NCBI RefSeq assembly: GCF_044377035.1
Contig: NZ_JBILJW010000012.1
Span: forward strand, 42,183 to 106,182
DNA: 64,000 nt
Reading direction: 5' to 3'
From: Silanimonas sp044377035
Lineage (GTDB): Bacteria; Pseudomonadota; Gammaproteobacteria; Xanthomonadales; Xanthomonadaceae
Shown here piece by piece: positions 1-8,482 of this stretch. The first letter of the stretch is position 1, and every line of letters starts with the position of its first letter. The position numbers and the translations under genes were made by a program. The notes below the pieces were generated by a model. The model was given only the letters and a program-made list of their open reading frames with translations. It made no database searches and was not told the origin of the DNA.

Positions 1-1
1 C

Positions 2-754
2 CTTTACGCCGAGGCCGTCACGGCCGCCGAGCGCGCCATCGCGCTCGCCCCTGCACTCGCCGAAGCCCACTCGACGCTGGGCTTTACGCGTTTCCAGGGC
101 CAGCTCGACGCCCGCGGCGCACGCGAGCCCTTCCAGGAGTCGCGCCGGCTTGGCGCCGGCGAGGCGACGGTGCTCACGCGCTTCGCGCAGTACGCCGCGC
201 GCTGCGGTCGCCACGACGAAGCGCGCGACGCGCTGGAGCCGGCACTGGTCCGCGACCCGCTCAATCCGCTGATCCACCGCGCGGCCGGCGGCATCGCCTA
301 CGCCGGAGGGCGCTTCGCCGACGCCATCCCGCCACTGGAGAAAGCGCTGGCGATGAACCCGAAACTCACGCGGGCGCACGCCGCCATCGGCGATTCGCGC
401 CTGAACCTTGGCGATCTCGACGGCGCCCTCGAGGCCTATGCGAAGGAGCCGGTCGCCGACATGCGTTTCGCCGGGCTGGCGGTGGCGCATCGACGTGCCG
501 GGCGGAACGACGAGGCCGACGCCGCCATGGGCGAGCTGCGCACCCTCGGAGACCGCGTGCTCTACCAGCAGGCGCAGGGGCTGGCGGAGGCCCGGGCGAT
601 CGACGAGGCTTTCGATGCCCTCGAACGTGCCCAGGCACTCCGCGACTCGGGCTTGATCTACGCGCGGAACGACCCGTTCCTCGATCCGCTGCGCGGCGAT
701 GCCCGCTTCAAGGCCCTGCTCGAGCGCCTCGGCTTCGATCTGCCGGTCGCCTGA
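2..754 (+). CDS. TPR-repeat protein, C-terminal part (gene begins before the window)
   Basis: The open frame enters from the left edge without a start codon, so only the last 250 residues are visible. The sequence is a run of 34-residue helical hairpins with TPR-like spacing of Ala, Gly and Pro (for example around AERAIALAPALAEAHSTLG and ALEPALVRDPLNPLIHRAAG). The tail, with its NDPFLDPLRGDARFKALLERLG segment split as NDPFLDPLRGD then ARFKALLERLG, is the ending commonly seen on TPR domains fused to N-terminal CadC-like HTH, adenylate cyclase or Ser/Thr kinase domains. That fusion is inferred, since the N-terminus is outside the window. The repeats would act as a protein-protein interaction scaffold. 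Confidence 0.8.
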   Translation, partial: LYAEAVTAAERAIALAPALAEAHSTLGFTRFQGQLDARGAREPFQESRRLGAGEATVLTRFAQYAARCGRHDEARDALEPALVRDPLNPLIHRAAGGIAYAGGRFADAIPPLEKALAMNPKLTRAHAAIGDSRLNLGDLDGALEAYAKEPVADMRFAGLAVAHRRAGRNDEADAAMGELRTLGDRVLYQQAQGLAEARAIDEAFDALERAQALRDSGLIYARNDPFLDPLRGDARFKALLERLGFDLPVA

Positions 755-795
755 GCCGCCCTGCCGCAGCGCAGCAGAGTTTGCCGGACCCTTCT

Positions 796-806
796 GCTAG
801 CCTCGG
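796..806 (+). promoter_or_regulatory. GCTAGCCTCGG motif, candidate promoter -10 region
   Basis: The 11-mer contains TAGCCT, which keeps the key T, A and final T of a sigma-70 -10 element. It ends 43 bases before the GTG of the lipoprotein gene. Near-identical copies lie 27 bases before the 6885 gene and 42 bases before the 17729 gene. No convincing -35 box is seen. Confidence 0.4.
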
Positions 807-849
807 TCGCGGCCGAAAGCCGTTCAGCCCCATCCACAAGGAGTGCACC

Positions 850-1152
850 GTGAAGCCGATCGTCGTCGCCAGCCTCGCCCTTGTCCTCGGAACCGCCCTG
901 CTCACCGGCTGCAAGGCTGAAGAGCCCGCGGCCCCCGCTCCCGCGGCCGAACCCGTCGCCGAGCCCGCTGCAGTCGAACCGCCCCCGCCGCCGGCCGAAC
1001 CCGCCGTCGATGCGAGCGCGCCGACCGACACCATGACCGACCCGGCCGCGCCCGCTGCCGACGGTACCGACCCGAACGCCGCACCGCCGGCCGAGGGCGA
1101 AACGATGGAAGAAGAGACGGACACGCCGCACTCGGGCGGCGATAAGGTCTGA
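850..1152 (+). CDS. small Ala/Pro/Glu-rich lipoprotein
   Basis: A 100-residue protein starting at GTG 850, which has an AAGGAG ribosome site six bases upstream. An ATG at 781 would be in frame but adds a non-signal N-terminus. Residues 1-19 form a lipoprotein signal peptide ending in the lipobox LLTGC, so the mature protein should be lipid-anchored. The rest is low-complexity Pro/Ala/Glu followed by an acidic tail. No enzymatic domain is visible. The composition suggests an extended periplasmic spacer or surface-exposed chain. It is the last gene before a convergent protease gene. Function unknown. Confidence 0.75.
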   Translation: MKPIVVASLALVLGTALLTGCKAEEPAAPAPAAEPVAEPAAVEPPPPPAEPAVDASAPTDTMTDPAAPAADGTDPNAAPPAEGETMEEETDTPHSGGDKV

Positions 1153-1173
1153 TCCGTTCTTTGCGGAACACGA

Positions 1174-1202
1174 GAGCGGCGGCGGAGGTTCCGTCGCCGC
1201 TC
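1174..1202. terminator. inverted repeat between convergent genes, possible bidirectional terminator
   Basis: GAGCGGCG (1174-1181) pairs with CGCCGCTC (1195-1202) around a 13-base loop. It sits between the stop codons of the lipoprotein gene and the minus-strand protease gene. There is no T-run on either side, so it is only a candidate. Confidence 0.35.
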
Positions 1203-1213
1203 CCGGCAATGCC

Positions 1214-2593
1214 TCAAGGCAGGCTGTTGCGCGTCGGCGGCAGGCGCATGGCCTGGTCGATCCAGTCGAGGTACTGGTCGATGCGCGTGTAGACGCTCGG
1301 CCGCCCATCGCCGCCGCAGCGGTCGCTGCCCCAACTCACCAAGCCGGCCAACACCGGCGTGCCATTGGTCCGCACCACCGGGCCACCGCTGTCGCCGCCG
1401 CAGGTCGACTGCTTCGGATTCGCGGCACAGAACACTTTGGGATGCACCTTGCCGCCGCCGCGACCGGGCCGGCTCTCGCAGGTGCGCTGCCCCATCAGCC
1501 GCAGGTCGACGCGCAGCAGCACCGCGCTGTTGATGTTGGCGTTGCCTTGGCCGACGGCCCCCCAACCAGTGGCCGAGACCGGCTCGCCGTCATCGAGCGG
1601 CGTGCGATTGAGCGGAATCGGACGGATCAAGGCCGGATCGCGACGCTGGGGCGCGCCGTCAGGCGCGATGCGCAGCAGCGCGATGTCGTTCGCGTACATG
1701 TTCGGCGGACTTGCGAGGTCCTGGCTGCCGGCGTCGTACTGCGAGTGCCGAACGATGTGATCAATGCGATAAACGATGCCGTCGCCCGACGAGATGTCCT
1801 GCGCGCCGAGGCGCACCTTGAAGCCCAACGCCACTTTCGCCTGGTCGATGCAATGGGCGGCCGTCAGCACCCAATCGTCGGCGATCAGCACGCCGCCGCA
1901 GTAATGCTGCCGAACCCATTCGGGATAAGGCGCCTGCGGATTCGGGGCGCGATTCGGATTGAAGATCTGCGCCTGCCACGGGACGGCACTGGCCGCCACC
2001 GGACGACCACCGAAGGCGTAGGGCACATCCCGGCCCGGCGACGAAGACCCGGCAGAGGGCCGGCCGCCCGAAGGCGCCCCGCCGAGGCTCAGTGACAGCA
2101 TCTGCCCGGCCGAGACGCCGTCCTCGCCATCGCGCTGCCCGGTGTCCTCCACCACGCCGTCGGGCCCGGCCACCGCTTCCACGTCGAACGACGCGTCATC
2201 GCCGTAGCTGTCGTCGAAGGGAATGGCGTCGTCCGACTCGTCTTCCGCCAGTTCCGGCGCCCACGAGTCGTCCTCGTAGTCCTCGACGAAGGCCATCTCC
2301 TCTTCGTCGGTCGCGTCGGCGTCCTCGTCCTCGTCTTCCGCGGCGTCCTCGTCTTCGTCGGCAAGGGCCTCGTCGTCCTCGAACGCTTCGTCGTCTTCGA
2401 AGGCCGTGTCGTCTTCGAAGGCGTCATCGCCGAAATCGTCCTCGAAGGCGTCGTCCTCTTGGGCGCCCGCGGCCAAGGTCGCGGCGAGGAGATAGCCCGT
2501 GGCACCGGGCAGGGCCCGTGCCGGCGGCGCGGCCACGGCCAAGGCGGCAAGGATCGCGACGCACAGCGCGTCGCCACGACGGATCGACAGCAT
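1214..2593 (-). CDS. secreted trypsin-like (S1) serine protease with acidic N-terminal tract
   Basis: A 459-residue protein. I chose ATG 2593 (GGGGAG ribosome site, immediate signal peptide) over the in-frame ATG five codons upstream. The N-terminal ~30 residues are a signal peptide. About residues 45-150 are almost entirely Asp and Glu, with EDDAFEDD-type near-repeats. The catalytic domain begins near residue 195 and carries the full triad: His247 in LTAAHC, Asp303 in NDIALL and Ser402 in CGGDSGGP. Paired cysteines support a secreted enzyme. The acidic region could be a calcium-binding or inhibitory propeptide, which is inference. Convergent with the preceding lipoprotein. Confidence 0.9.
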   Translation of the reverse strand: MLSIRRGDALCVAILAALAVAAPPARALPGATGYLLAATLAAGAQEDDAFEDDFGDDAFEDDTAFEDDEAFEDDEALADEDEDAAEDEDEDADATDEEEMAFVEDYEDDSWAPELAEDESDDAIPFDDSYGDDASFDVEAVAGPDGVVEDTGQRDGEDGVSAGQMLSLSLGGAPSGGRPSAGSSSPGRDVPYAFGGRPVAASAVPWQAQIFNPNRAPNPQAPYPEWVRQHYCGGVLIADDWVLTAAHCIDQAKVALGFKVRLGAQDISSGDGIVYRIDHIVRHSQYDAGSQDLASPPNMYANDIALLRIAPDGAPQRRDPALIRPIPLNRTPLDDGEPVSATGWGAVGQGNANINSAVLLRVDLRLMGQRTCESRPGRGGGKVHPKVFCAANPKQSTCGGDSGGPVVRTNGTPVLAGLVSWGSDRCGGDGRPSVYTRIDQYLDWIDQAMRLPPTRNSLP

Positions 2594-2727
2594 GGCGCTC
2601 TCCCCCAAGGCGTGCGCGGATTGGGCGCCTGCGGCATCGCATCGTCAAGAAGCCGCGACGCATTCTGCGGCCGCGCCGTCGCCACGACCCCGCCGTACAC
2701 TCCGGGGCTGCCTTCGCGGAGCCCCCG

Positions 2728-4476
2728 ATGCACCCTCTTCGCCGCCTCTACGGCTACGCCAGCGCGTACCGCCGCAACGCCGTGCTCGGCACCGTCTATT
2801 CGGTGCTCAACAAGATCTTCGACGTGCTGCCCGAGCTGCTCATCGGCGTGGCCATCGACGTGGTGGTGAACCGCGAGGCGAGCTTCATTGCGCGCTTTGG
2901 CATCACCGACCCGATGCAGCAGCTCGTCGCGCTCACCGCCATCACCATCGCGATCTGGGTGCTGGAATCGCTGTTCGAGTACCTGCTCGCGCTGAAGTGG
3001 CGCGGCCTCGCACAGGACCTGCAGCACGAGCTGCGCCTCGACGCCTATGCCCACCTGCAGAAGCAACCGCCGGCGGCGATCTCCGAAGCCCGCAGCGGCC
3101 GCCTGATGGCCGTGCTCAACGAGGACGTGAACCAGGTCGAGCGCTTCCTCAACACCGGCGCGAACGAGCTGATCCAGGTGGTCGTCGGTTCGCTGATGGT
3201 GGGCGTGTTCTTCTTCGCCATGACGGCCAGCCTCGCCGCGCTGGCCCTGCTGCCGGTGCCCTTGATCCTCATCGGTGCGTTCTGGTTCCAGCGTCGCCTG
3301 CAGCCGCGCTATGCCGCGGCGCGCGAGGCCGCCGCCACGGTCTCGGCGCGTCTCGACAACAACCTCGCCGGCATGGTGACAATCCAGGCCTACACCGCCG
3401 AGGAGGCCGAGCTGGCCCATGTGCGAGCGGCGTCGGACGCGTACCGGCAGGCCAATGCCGAAGCCATCCGCTTCGCCGCGGCGATCACGCCGGTGATCCG
3501 CATGGCGGTCCTCGCGGGCTTCGCCGTGACCCTGCTCTATGGCGGCTGGCTCGTGCTGCAGGGCCAGCTCGGCGCCGGCAGCTATGCCGCGCTGGTGTAC
3601 CTGACGCAGCGCCTGCTGTGGCCGCTCACGCGCCTCGCCGAGATGACCGACCTCTACAACCGCTCGATGGCCTCGGTGCAGCGGGTGATGGACCTGCTGG
3701 ACAGCCCCGTGCCAGCGCCGCCGCCGGGTCGCATCGCGGCGCGTCCGCAGGGCGCGCTCGCCTTCGAGCATGTCCGCCATGCCTACCAAGGCCAGGTGGC
3801 GATCGACGACGTGAGCTTCCATGTCGGCCCCGGCCAGACGGTGGCCTTGGTCGGCGCCACGGGCGCCGGCAAGAGCACCCTGCTGAAGCGGCTGCTCGGC
3901 TTCCTCGAGGCGCAGCGCGGACGCATCACCCTCGACGGCCGCGACCTTGCCGACGTCGATCCGCGCTCCCTGCGCCGCCAGCTCGCCTACGTCGCGCAGG
4001 AGCCCTTCCTCACCGACGGCACGGTGGCCGAGAACATCGCCTACGGCGACGCCGCGCCGGACGCCGCGCGCATCGAGGCCGCCGCCCGCGCCGCGGCAGC
4101 GCACGACTTCATCGCCGCCCTGCCCGCTGGCTACGCCTCCGAAGTGGGCGAACGCGGTGCGAGGCTCTCGGGCGGGCAGCGCCAGCGCATCGCGCTGGCC
4201 CGCGCGCTGTACCGCGATCCGGCGGTGCTGGTGCTGGACGAGGCCACCTCGGCCATCGACAACGAAACCGAAGCCGCGATCCAGCGCTCGCTCGCGACGC
4301 ATGCGAAGGGCCGCAGCACGCTGGTGGTCGCGCATCGGCTGAGCACGGTGCGACACGCTGACGCCATCCACGTGCTGGAGCATGGCCGCATCATCGAGTC
4401 CGGCACGCACGACGCATTGCTGTCGCGCAACGGGGCGTACGCTGCGCTCTGGCGCCTGCAGACCGGCGACGCCTGA
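2728..4476 (+). CDS. ABC transporter, fused membrane and ATPase domains (lipid A/multidrug exporter type)
   Basis: A 582-residue half-transporter. ATG 2728 gives the typical N-terminus of the family, while the open frame extending further upstream is antisense to the protease gene. Residues ~15-310 form the six-helix type 1 exporter membrane domain. The nucleotide-binding domain follows, with Walker A GATGAGKST (376-384), signature LSGGQ (480-484) and Walker B VLVLDEATS (catalytic Glu505). The architecture is that of MsbA/MdlB-like homodimeric or heterodimeric exporters in the inner membrane. Substrate cannot be read from the sequence. Nineteen bases separate it from the EAL gene downstream, so they may be co-transcribed. 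Confidence 0.92.
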   Translation: MHPLRRLYGYASAYRRNAVLGTVYSVLNKIFDVLPELLIGVAIDVVVNREASFIARFGITDPMQQLVALTAITIAIWVLESLFEYLLALKWRGLAQDLQHELRLDAYAHLQKQPPAAISEARSGRLMAVLNEDVNQVERFLNTGANELIQVVVGSLMVGVFFFAMTASLAALALLPVPLILIGAFWFQRRLQPRYAAAREAAATVSARLDNNLAGMVTIQAYTAEEAELAHVRAASDAYRQANAEAIRFAAAITPVIRMAVLAGFAVTLLYGGWLVLQGQLGAGSYAALVYLTQRLLWPLTRLAEMTDLYNRSMASVQRVMDLLDSPVPAPPPGRIAARPQGALAFEHVRHAYQGQVAIDDVSFHVGPGQTVALVGATGAGKSTLLKRLLGFLEAQRGRITLDGRDLADVDPRSLRRQLAYVAQEPFLTDGTVAENIAYGDAAPDAARIEAAARAAAAHDFIAALPAGYASEVGERGARLSGGQRQRIALARALYRDPAVLVLDEATSAIDNETEAAIQRSLATHAKGRSTLVVAHRLSTVRHADAIHVLEHGRIIESGTHDALLSRNGAYAALWRLQTGDA

Positions 4477-4495
4477 TCCCCCTTCCGAGCCGCCC

Positions 4496-5329
4496 ATGAC
4501 CGACCCCGCACCGAGCACCGCGCCCTCCGTCGATGACGCACTGGCCCAGGAACTCCGAGCCGCGGTGTCGGCCGGTGATTTCGAACTGCACTACCAGCCG
4601 AAGGTGCGATGCCCCGACGGCGGGTTCGAGGGTTTCGAAGCGCTGGTGCGCTGGCGCCATCCGACGCGCGGCCTGGTGCCGCCGGGCCAGTTCATCCCAC
4701 GGCTCAGCGAGCTCGGCCTAGCGCCGCTGCTCGGGCGCTGGGTGATGACGGAGGCCTGCCGGCAGATGGCGGTATGGGAGGCCGCCGGGCTTGGCGCCGT
4801 CTCGGTGTCGGTGAACCTGTCCCCGGGCCAGCTGCGCGATCCGGCACTGCCCGAGCGCCTGCGCCAGTTGCTGCGCGAGCATGGTCTTGGCCCCGGCCGG
4901 CTGGAGCTGGAGGTGACGGAGGCCATGCTGATGGACGCACCGGACGAAGCGATCGCGCGGCTGCGCGCGCTGCGCGATGCGGGGGCGCGGCTGTCGATCG
5001 ATGATTTCGGCACCGGCTGGTCATCAATGGCGCACTTCCGCCACCTGCCGGTGCACCAGCTCAAGCTCGACCGCGTGTTCGTGCAGCACGTCGACCGCGA
5101 TCGTCGCGACGCCAGCCTGTGCGCCGGCGTGATCGCCCTGGCCCATCGCCTGGGTTTCGGCGTGGTCGCCGAGGGCGTGGAGAACGAGGCGCAGGCGAAG
5201 CGCCTCGCGGGCTTCGACTGCGACCTGTTCCAGGGCTTCCTCTACAGCCGCCCGCTCAACGAGGGGCGGGCGGGGGATTACCTGCGCAGCTCGCGGATTA
5301 CTCCGAGAACGCCATCACCTTCAGCGTGA
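4496..5329 (+). CDS. stand-alone EAL-domain c-di-GMP phosphodiesterase
   Basis: A 277-residue protein that is nearly all EAL domain, without sensor or membrane segments. The signature set for an active enzyme is present: EAL at 48-50, NLSPGQL, the Glu in LEVTE, DDFGTG, Lys in LKLD, AEGVEN and QGF. It should hydrolyse cyclic di-GMP to pGpG in the cytoplasm, lowering the second messenger that promotes attachment. ATG 4496 is preferred because it begins just before the conserved domain. Its 3' end overlaps by 32 bases the convergent gene ending at 5298. Whether it works with the preceding ABC transporter is unknown. Confidence 0.92.
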   Translation: MTDPAPSTAPSVDDALAQELRAAVSAGDFELHYQPKVRCPDGGFEGFEALVRWRHPTRGLVPPGQFIPRLSELGLAPLLGRWVMTEACRQMAVWEAAGLGAVSVSVNLSPGQLRDPALPERLRQLLREHGLGPGRLELEVTEAMLMDAPDEAIARLRALRDAGARLSIDDFGTGWSSMAHFRHLPVHQLKLDRVFVQHVDRDRRDASLCAGVIALAHRLGFGVVAEGVENEAQAKRLAGFDCDLFQGFLYSRPLNEGRAGDYLRSSRITPRTPSPSA

Positions 5330-5702
5330 ACTTGCCCATCGACTCGTCGCCGCTGCCCAGCGAACCGACGCGGATCGTGTAGCTGCCGTCCTGCGCGGTC
5401 TCGACCACGGCGAGCGGGTTGAGGTTGCCGTCGGCGCGGTCGTCGTTCTCGATCGCCTTGGTGCGGTCCGGGTTGAACACCGTCACGACGCCATCGAAGT
5501 CTTCCGAGGTCACCGACACGATCAGGAACTGGCCGGTGCTGGCTTCGACCTTGTAGTCGCGGCTCACGCCACCGTCGTCGCGCGGCGAGTCGTTGGCGGT
5601 GAGCTCACCCTGCACGGTCTGGCCGACGCGGATGGTTTCGGGGGCGGCGGCCGCGAGGCCGGCGAAGGTGAGCGTGGCGAGAGCAAGCGCGAAACGACGC
5701 AT
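5298..5702 (-). CDS. secreted PPC-domain-like protein
   Basis: A 134-residue protein from ATG 5702, chosen for its AAGGAG ribosome site and because the upstream in-frame extension is Arg/Pro-rich and not signal-like. Residues 1-20 are a signal peptide ending Ala-Ala-Ala. The mature chain has the pattern of bacterial pre-peptidase C-terminal (PPC) domains: VGQTVQGEL near the start, a central VSVTSEDFDGVVTVF strand pair, then GSYTIRVGSLG. PPC domains usually sit at the end of secreted peptidases. Here the domain is alone, so its role (perhaps binding a partner in the periplasm or outside) is inferred. Confidence 0.75.
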   Translation of the reverse strand: MRRFALALATLTFAGLAAAAPETIRVGQTVQGELTANDSPRDDGGVSRDYKVEASTGQFLIVSVTSEDFDGVVTVFNPDRTKAIENDDRADGNLNPLAVVETAQDGSYTIRVGSLGSGDESMGKFTLKVMAFSE

Positions 5703-5750
5703 CGGGGGTCTCCTTGGGGGCTCGCCGCCCCGGGCGGGGCGGCGTGAAAG

Positions 5751-5760
5751 GAGTCTAGGC
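5751..5760 (-). promoter_or_regulatory. GCCTAGACTC motif upstream of the PPC-like gene
   Basis: On the minus strand this reads GCCTAGACTC, with TAGACT fitting a TAnnnT -10 element, 48 bases before ATG 5702. It resembles the plus-strand GCTAGYCTCGG motifs at 796, 6847 and 17676. No clear -35 box. Confidence 0.3.
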
Positions 5761-5832
5761 GCCTTCACCCGGCTTCCACCATGGGCGGATCGGGCGGTTT
5801 CCGGGCAAGGCGCCCCGCGTTCAGTTTCCTGC

Positions 5833-6717
5833 TCAGGCCGCCGGCTTGCGGAAGCGCAGGGTCATGCGGTCGGACTCGCCGATGGCCTCGTACTTCGCCT
5901 TGTCCTCGCCTTCCGGGACGTTGAGGTTCGGCGGCAGGGTCCACACGCCGTTCGGGTGGTCCTTCGTGTCCTTCGGATTGGCGTTGATCTCGCTGCGCTC
6001 CTCAAGCACGAAGCCGGCGCCTTGGGCGAGCGCGATCACCTGGGCCTCGCTGACGTAACCGTTGATCTGCTCGCGCGGCACGTCGGCGTTGGCGCGGTGC
6101 TGCTCGAGGCCCAGCACGCCGCCCGGCTTCAGCACGTCGAAGAACGCCTTCATCTGGGCTTCGGCCTGGCCATTGCGCATCCAGCCATGCAGGTTGCGGA
6201 ACGTGAGCAGGGCATCCGCGGAACCGGGGGCACCGTAGACCGGGGTGGCCGGATCGACTTCGACGAACTTCACGCCTTCGAATTGCCCGGGCGACTTGGC
6301 GAGATGCTCGCGGAACTTGGCGTTGTCCGCGGTGAAGTACTCGCGGGCGCGATCCGAGCTGGCCTTCGCCGGATCGGTGATCGCAGCCACGTAGGTCCCG
6401 CCGCCCTGCTTGATCCACGGGGCGAGGATCTCCGTCCACCACGCGCCGCTGCCGGGGCTGACTTCCACCACCGTCATGCCGGGCTGCAGGCCGAAGAAGC
6501 TCAGCGTCGGCCCAGGATGGCGGAACCCGTCGCGGGCGACGTTGGCGGGCGTGCGCCACTCGCCGGCGATCGCGGCATCGAGGGCGGCCTTGGCCTGCTC
6601 GTGCGCGTCGTGGGCGGCGGCATCCATCGGCTTGGCGTCGCCGCCGTGGTTGTGCGCGAAAGCGGCGGGAGCAGCGACAGCGGCAAGCAGGGCGATGCAG
6701 AGCAGGGAGCGGCGCAT
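5833..6717 (-). CDS. exported class I SAM-dependent methyltransferase-like protein
   Basis: A 294-residue protein with a clear Sec signal peptide (residues 1-21, ending AAFA) followed by a His-rich start of the mature chain (HNHGG). The rest has a Rossmann methyltransferase fold: motif I is VVEVSPGSGAWWTEIL, and VLKPGGVLGLEQH is the post-motif III segment. Homologues with the same exported layout are common in proteobacteria and usually annotated only as methyltransferase. An exported SAM enzyme is puzzling because SAM is cytoplasmic, so the activity or the cofactor may differ. It is divergent from the 6885 gene, with a 167-base shared upstream region. Confidence 0.82.
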   Translation of the reverse strand: MRRSLLCIALLAAVAAPAAFAHNHGGDAKPMDAAAHDAHEQAKAALDAAIAGEWRTPANVARDGFRHPGPTLSFFGLQPGMTVVEVSPGSGAWWTEILAPWIKQGGGTYVAAITDPAKASSDRAREYFTADNAKFREHLAKSPGQFEGVKFVEVDPATPVYGAPGSADALLTFRNLHGWMRNGQAEAQMKAFFDVLKPGGVLGLEQHRANADVPREQINGYVSEAQVIALAQGAGFVLEERSEINANPKDTKDHPNGVWTLPPNLNVPEGEDKAKYEAIGESDRMTLRFRKPAA

Positions 6718-6846
6718 GGCGGGACCTCGTGACGTGAAGAGGCGTGAAGGTTGCGCAGACCCGCGTTACGGGCGTGGCAAGGCGGGCCAGGCGGCCGAAA
6801 CCTGGGCGCGTCGACACCTCGACGACGCCCTAGGCTGAGCCAACGC

Positions 6847-6857
6847 GCTAGTCTCGG
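6847..6857 (+). promoter_or_regulatory. GCTAGTCTCGG motif, candidate -10 region
   Basis: The 11-mer with TAGTCT lies 27 bases before the GTG start at 6885. It is identical to the copy at 17676 and differs by one base from that at 796. Confidence 0.4.
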
Positions 6858-6884
6858 CCTCCCCACGTCACGGGCGAGTCCTTC

Positions 6885-7331
6885 GTGCCAGAGCCTTCCG
6901 AACCCGGAACGGGACCGTTCCCCGCCCACGGCGATATCGAGGTGGTGAAGGACGGCGCGATCATCCGCGCCGCTGGCGCAGGCCCATTCAACGTCGAGGC
7001 CGTGGCCGCCTACGCGCGGCGCATGGCGCAACTGGTGGCGGGCGTCGAACCCGGCGGGCGCTTCGTGGTGATCGCGCGCATGAGCCGCAGCATCCTCGCC
7101 CCGCCCGACGCGTGGGCGGCGCTGGACACCAGCGTGCGCAGCCGAAGGCTCGGCCCGTCCCGACAGATCGGCGCGGCCTGGGTGAAGGACGGCGAGGTCG
7201 AGGGCTGGGCGCTGATGTTGCCGAGAATCACGGCGATCTACGCCGCCATCGACGTTCCCTTCCGTGGCTTCGACGACGAGGCCGGGGCGACCGCCTGGGC
7301 CTTGGACGTGCTCGGCGGCCGCGACTCCTGA
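6885..7331 (+). CDS. small cytosolic protein, possible STAS/SEC14-like fold
   Basis: A 148-residue protein starting at GTG 6885, with no signal peptide or membrane segment. The alternating pattern is beta (GAIIRAAGAG, RFVVIARM) and alpha. The ending, with VPFRGFDDEAGATAWAL, resembles proteins of the SpoIIAA-like/STAS-SEC14 group that end in a FDDxxxAxxWL segment. That family assignment is tentative and based on pattern only. No catalytic residues are apparent. It is followed 16 bases later by the convergent Crp/Fnr gene. Confidence 0.65.
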   Translation: MPEPSEPGTGPFPAHGDIEVVKDGAIIRAAGAGPFNVEAVAAYARRMAQLVAGVEPGGRFVVIARMSRSILAPPDAWAALDTSVRSRRLGPSRQIGAAWVKDGEVEGWALMLPRITAIYAAIDVPFRGFDDEAGATAWALDVLGGRDS

Positions 7332-7347
7332 GACGCCGCGCGACGCT

Positions 7348-8055
7348 TCAGGGCATGACGCGCGCGCGCTGGCGACGGCCGACGGCATAGCAGGCGCAGG
7401 CGGCAGCCTCGAGGCGATCGCGGTCGAGGATCTGCAGCTCGCCGCGCGCGTAGCGGATGATCCCGGCGCGATGCAGTTGCCCCGCAGCGATCGTGACGGC
7501 GCTGCGCTGCACGCCCAACAGCGCGGCGAGGCGCAGGTGGGTGAAGCGGAGCTCCGAGCCTCCCAACCGGTCCTGCGCGCGCAGCAGCCATAGCGCGAGG
7601 CGCGAGGGCAGCGAATGGAAGCGCGTGCAGGGAACGGCCTGCGCGACCTGCGCGAACAGGCGCGTCACCGACTGGTCCACGAGCTGCCGCAGGGTCGCAC
7701 TGGCGTCCAGCTCGGCGCGGAATCGCGGCACGCCGATCCGCCATGCGCGACCTCCGACGAGGACGACGGAGCGCGTCGCCGACGGCGCACCACCCAAGGC
7801 CAGCATCGCGCCATCGACGCCTTCGCGGCCGATCACGGCGACTTCCAGCGCCTCATGCCCGTGCACGTGGGCGAGCAAGCCGATCAGGCCGCCCTGCGGG
7901 AAGTGGACTTGGGGATGGCGCCGACCGGCGAAGACCAAGGGCTCGTCGACGGTCAGTTCAACCTCGTCGCATTGCGCCAGGAACCGCTCGCCGAGGGCGC
8001 GAGGCAACTGGCCCAACAGGGCGTTGCCACGACGCGAAGGTTTCGGGATGGCCAA
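7348..8055 (-). CDS. Crp/Fnr-family transcriptional regulator (paralogue 1)
   Basis: A 235-residue protein if translation starts at TTG 8055, which has GAGGAA six bases upstream. The in-frame ATG at 8151 would add 32 Pro/Arg-rich residues and has no good ribosome site. An N-terminal cupin-like cNMP-binding fold (about 20-140) is followed by a Crp-type winged helix (about 165-225, THLRLAALLGVQRSAVTIAAG). The canonical phosphate-binding Glu/Arg pair of Crp is not evident, and there is no N-terminal Cys cluster of Fnr type. It ends in a Cys-x-Cys-Tyr segment (CACYAVGR) matching CECYAV of the paralogue at 8985. The ligand is unknown. Confidence 0.88.
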   Translation of the reverse strand: MAIPKPSRRGNALLGQLPRALGERFLAQCDEVELTVDEPLVFAGRRHPQVHFPQGGLIGLLAHVHGHEALEVAVIGREGVDGAMLALGGAPSATRSVVLVGGRAWRIGVPRFRAELDASATLRQLVDQSVTRLFAQVAQAVPCTRFHSLPSRLALWLLRAQDRLGGSELRFTHLRLAALLGVQRSAVTIAAGQLHRAGIIRYARGELQILDRDRLEAAACACYAVGRRQRARVMP

Positions 8056-8482
8056 GGGCGTTTCCTCGTGGGCATCGGAGGAGGGACGCCCTCCGTCAGG
8101 CGTCGCCGGAACCTCGCGACAGTGGGGGCTGGGCGGAAAGCGCCTCTTCACTCGGGGCGATCGCCCTCTCGGGCAACACGACGGGGCGCGTCGGCCGAGG
8201 GCCGGCGCACGCCCGTCCGTTTTCCCAGTGAATCATCGGTACGGGGCCCACCCGCGGCAGCGGATGGACCCCCTCGTGCTCGGCGGTCATCGAATCGGCT
8301 CCAGACTGCTCCACGGGCTTCTGCAGACGCCACCCGGCGTCTTTCGATCGCAGCGCAGCGCCGGACTCGTGGCGCGACGCTCCTCCCGTTCGCCGGGACA
8401 GGGCGCGCTCCGCACAGGAACGCGCCGACGATGTCCATAGGTCTTCATCCGACCGACCCGGGCGTTCGTGGAGGGCACAGCG
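8056..8482. other. 427-base intergenic stretch without a supported gene
   Basis: Three short minus-strand frames (72, 96 and 63 residues) occur but are Arg-rich with no recognisable motif, ribosome site or hydrophobic pattern. I take this as the upstream region of the first Crp/Fnr gene. No promoter, hairpin or repeat stands out. Confidence 0.5.

Noticed and set aside
2089..4518. An 809-residue minus-strand frame opposite the ABC transporter and protease
   Set aside because: It is a shadow of two well-supported genes, one on the other strand and one in another frame.
8148..8438. A 96-residue minus-strand frame in the Crp/CsbD spacer
   Set aside because: Arg/Ala-rich, no ribosome site, no domain pattern.
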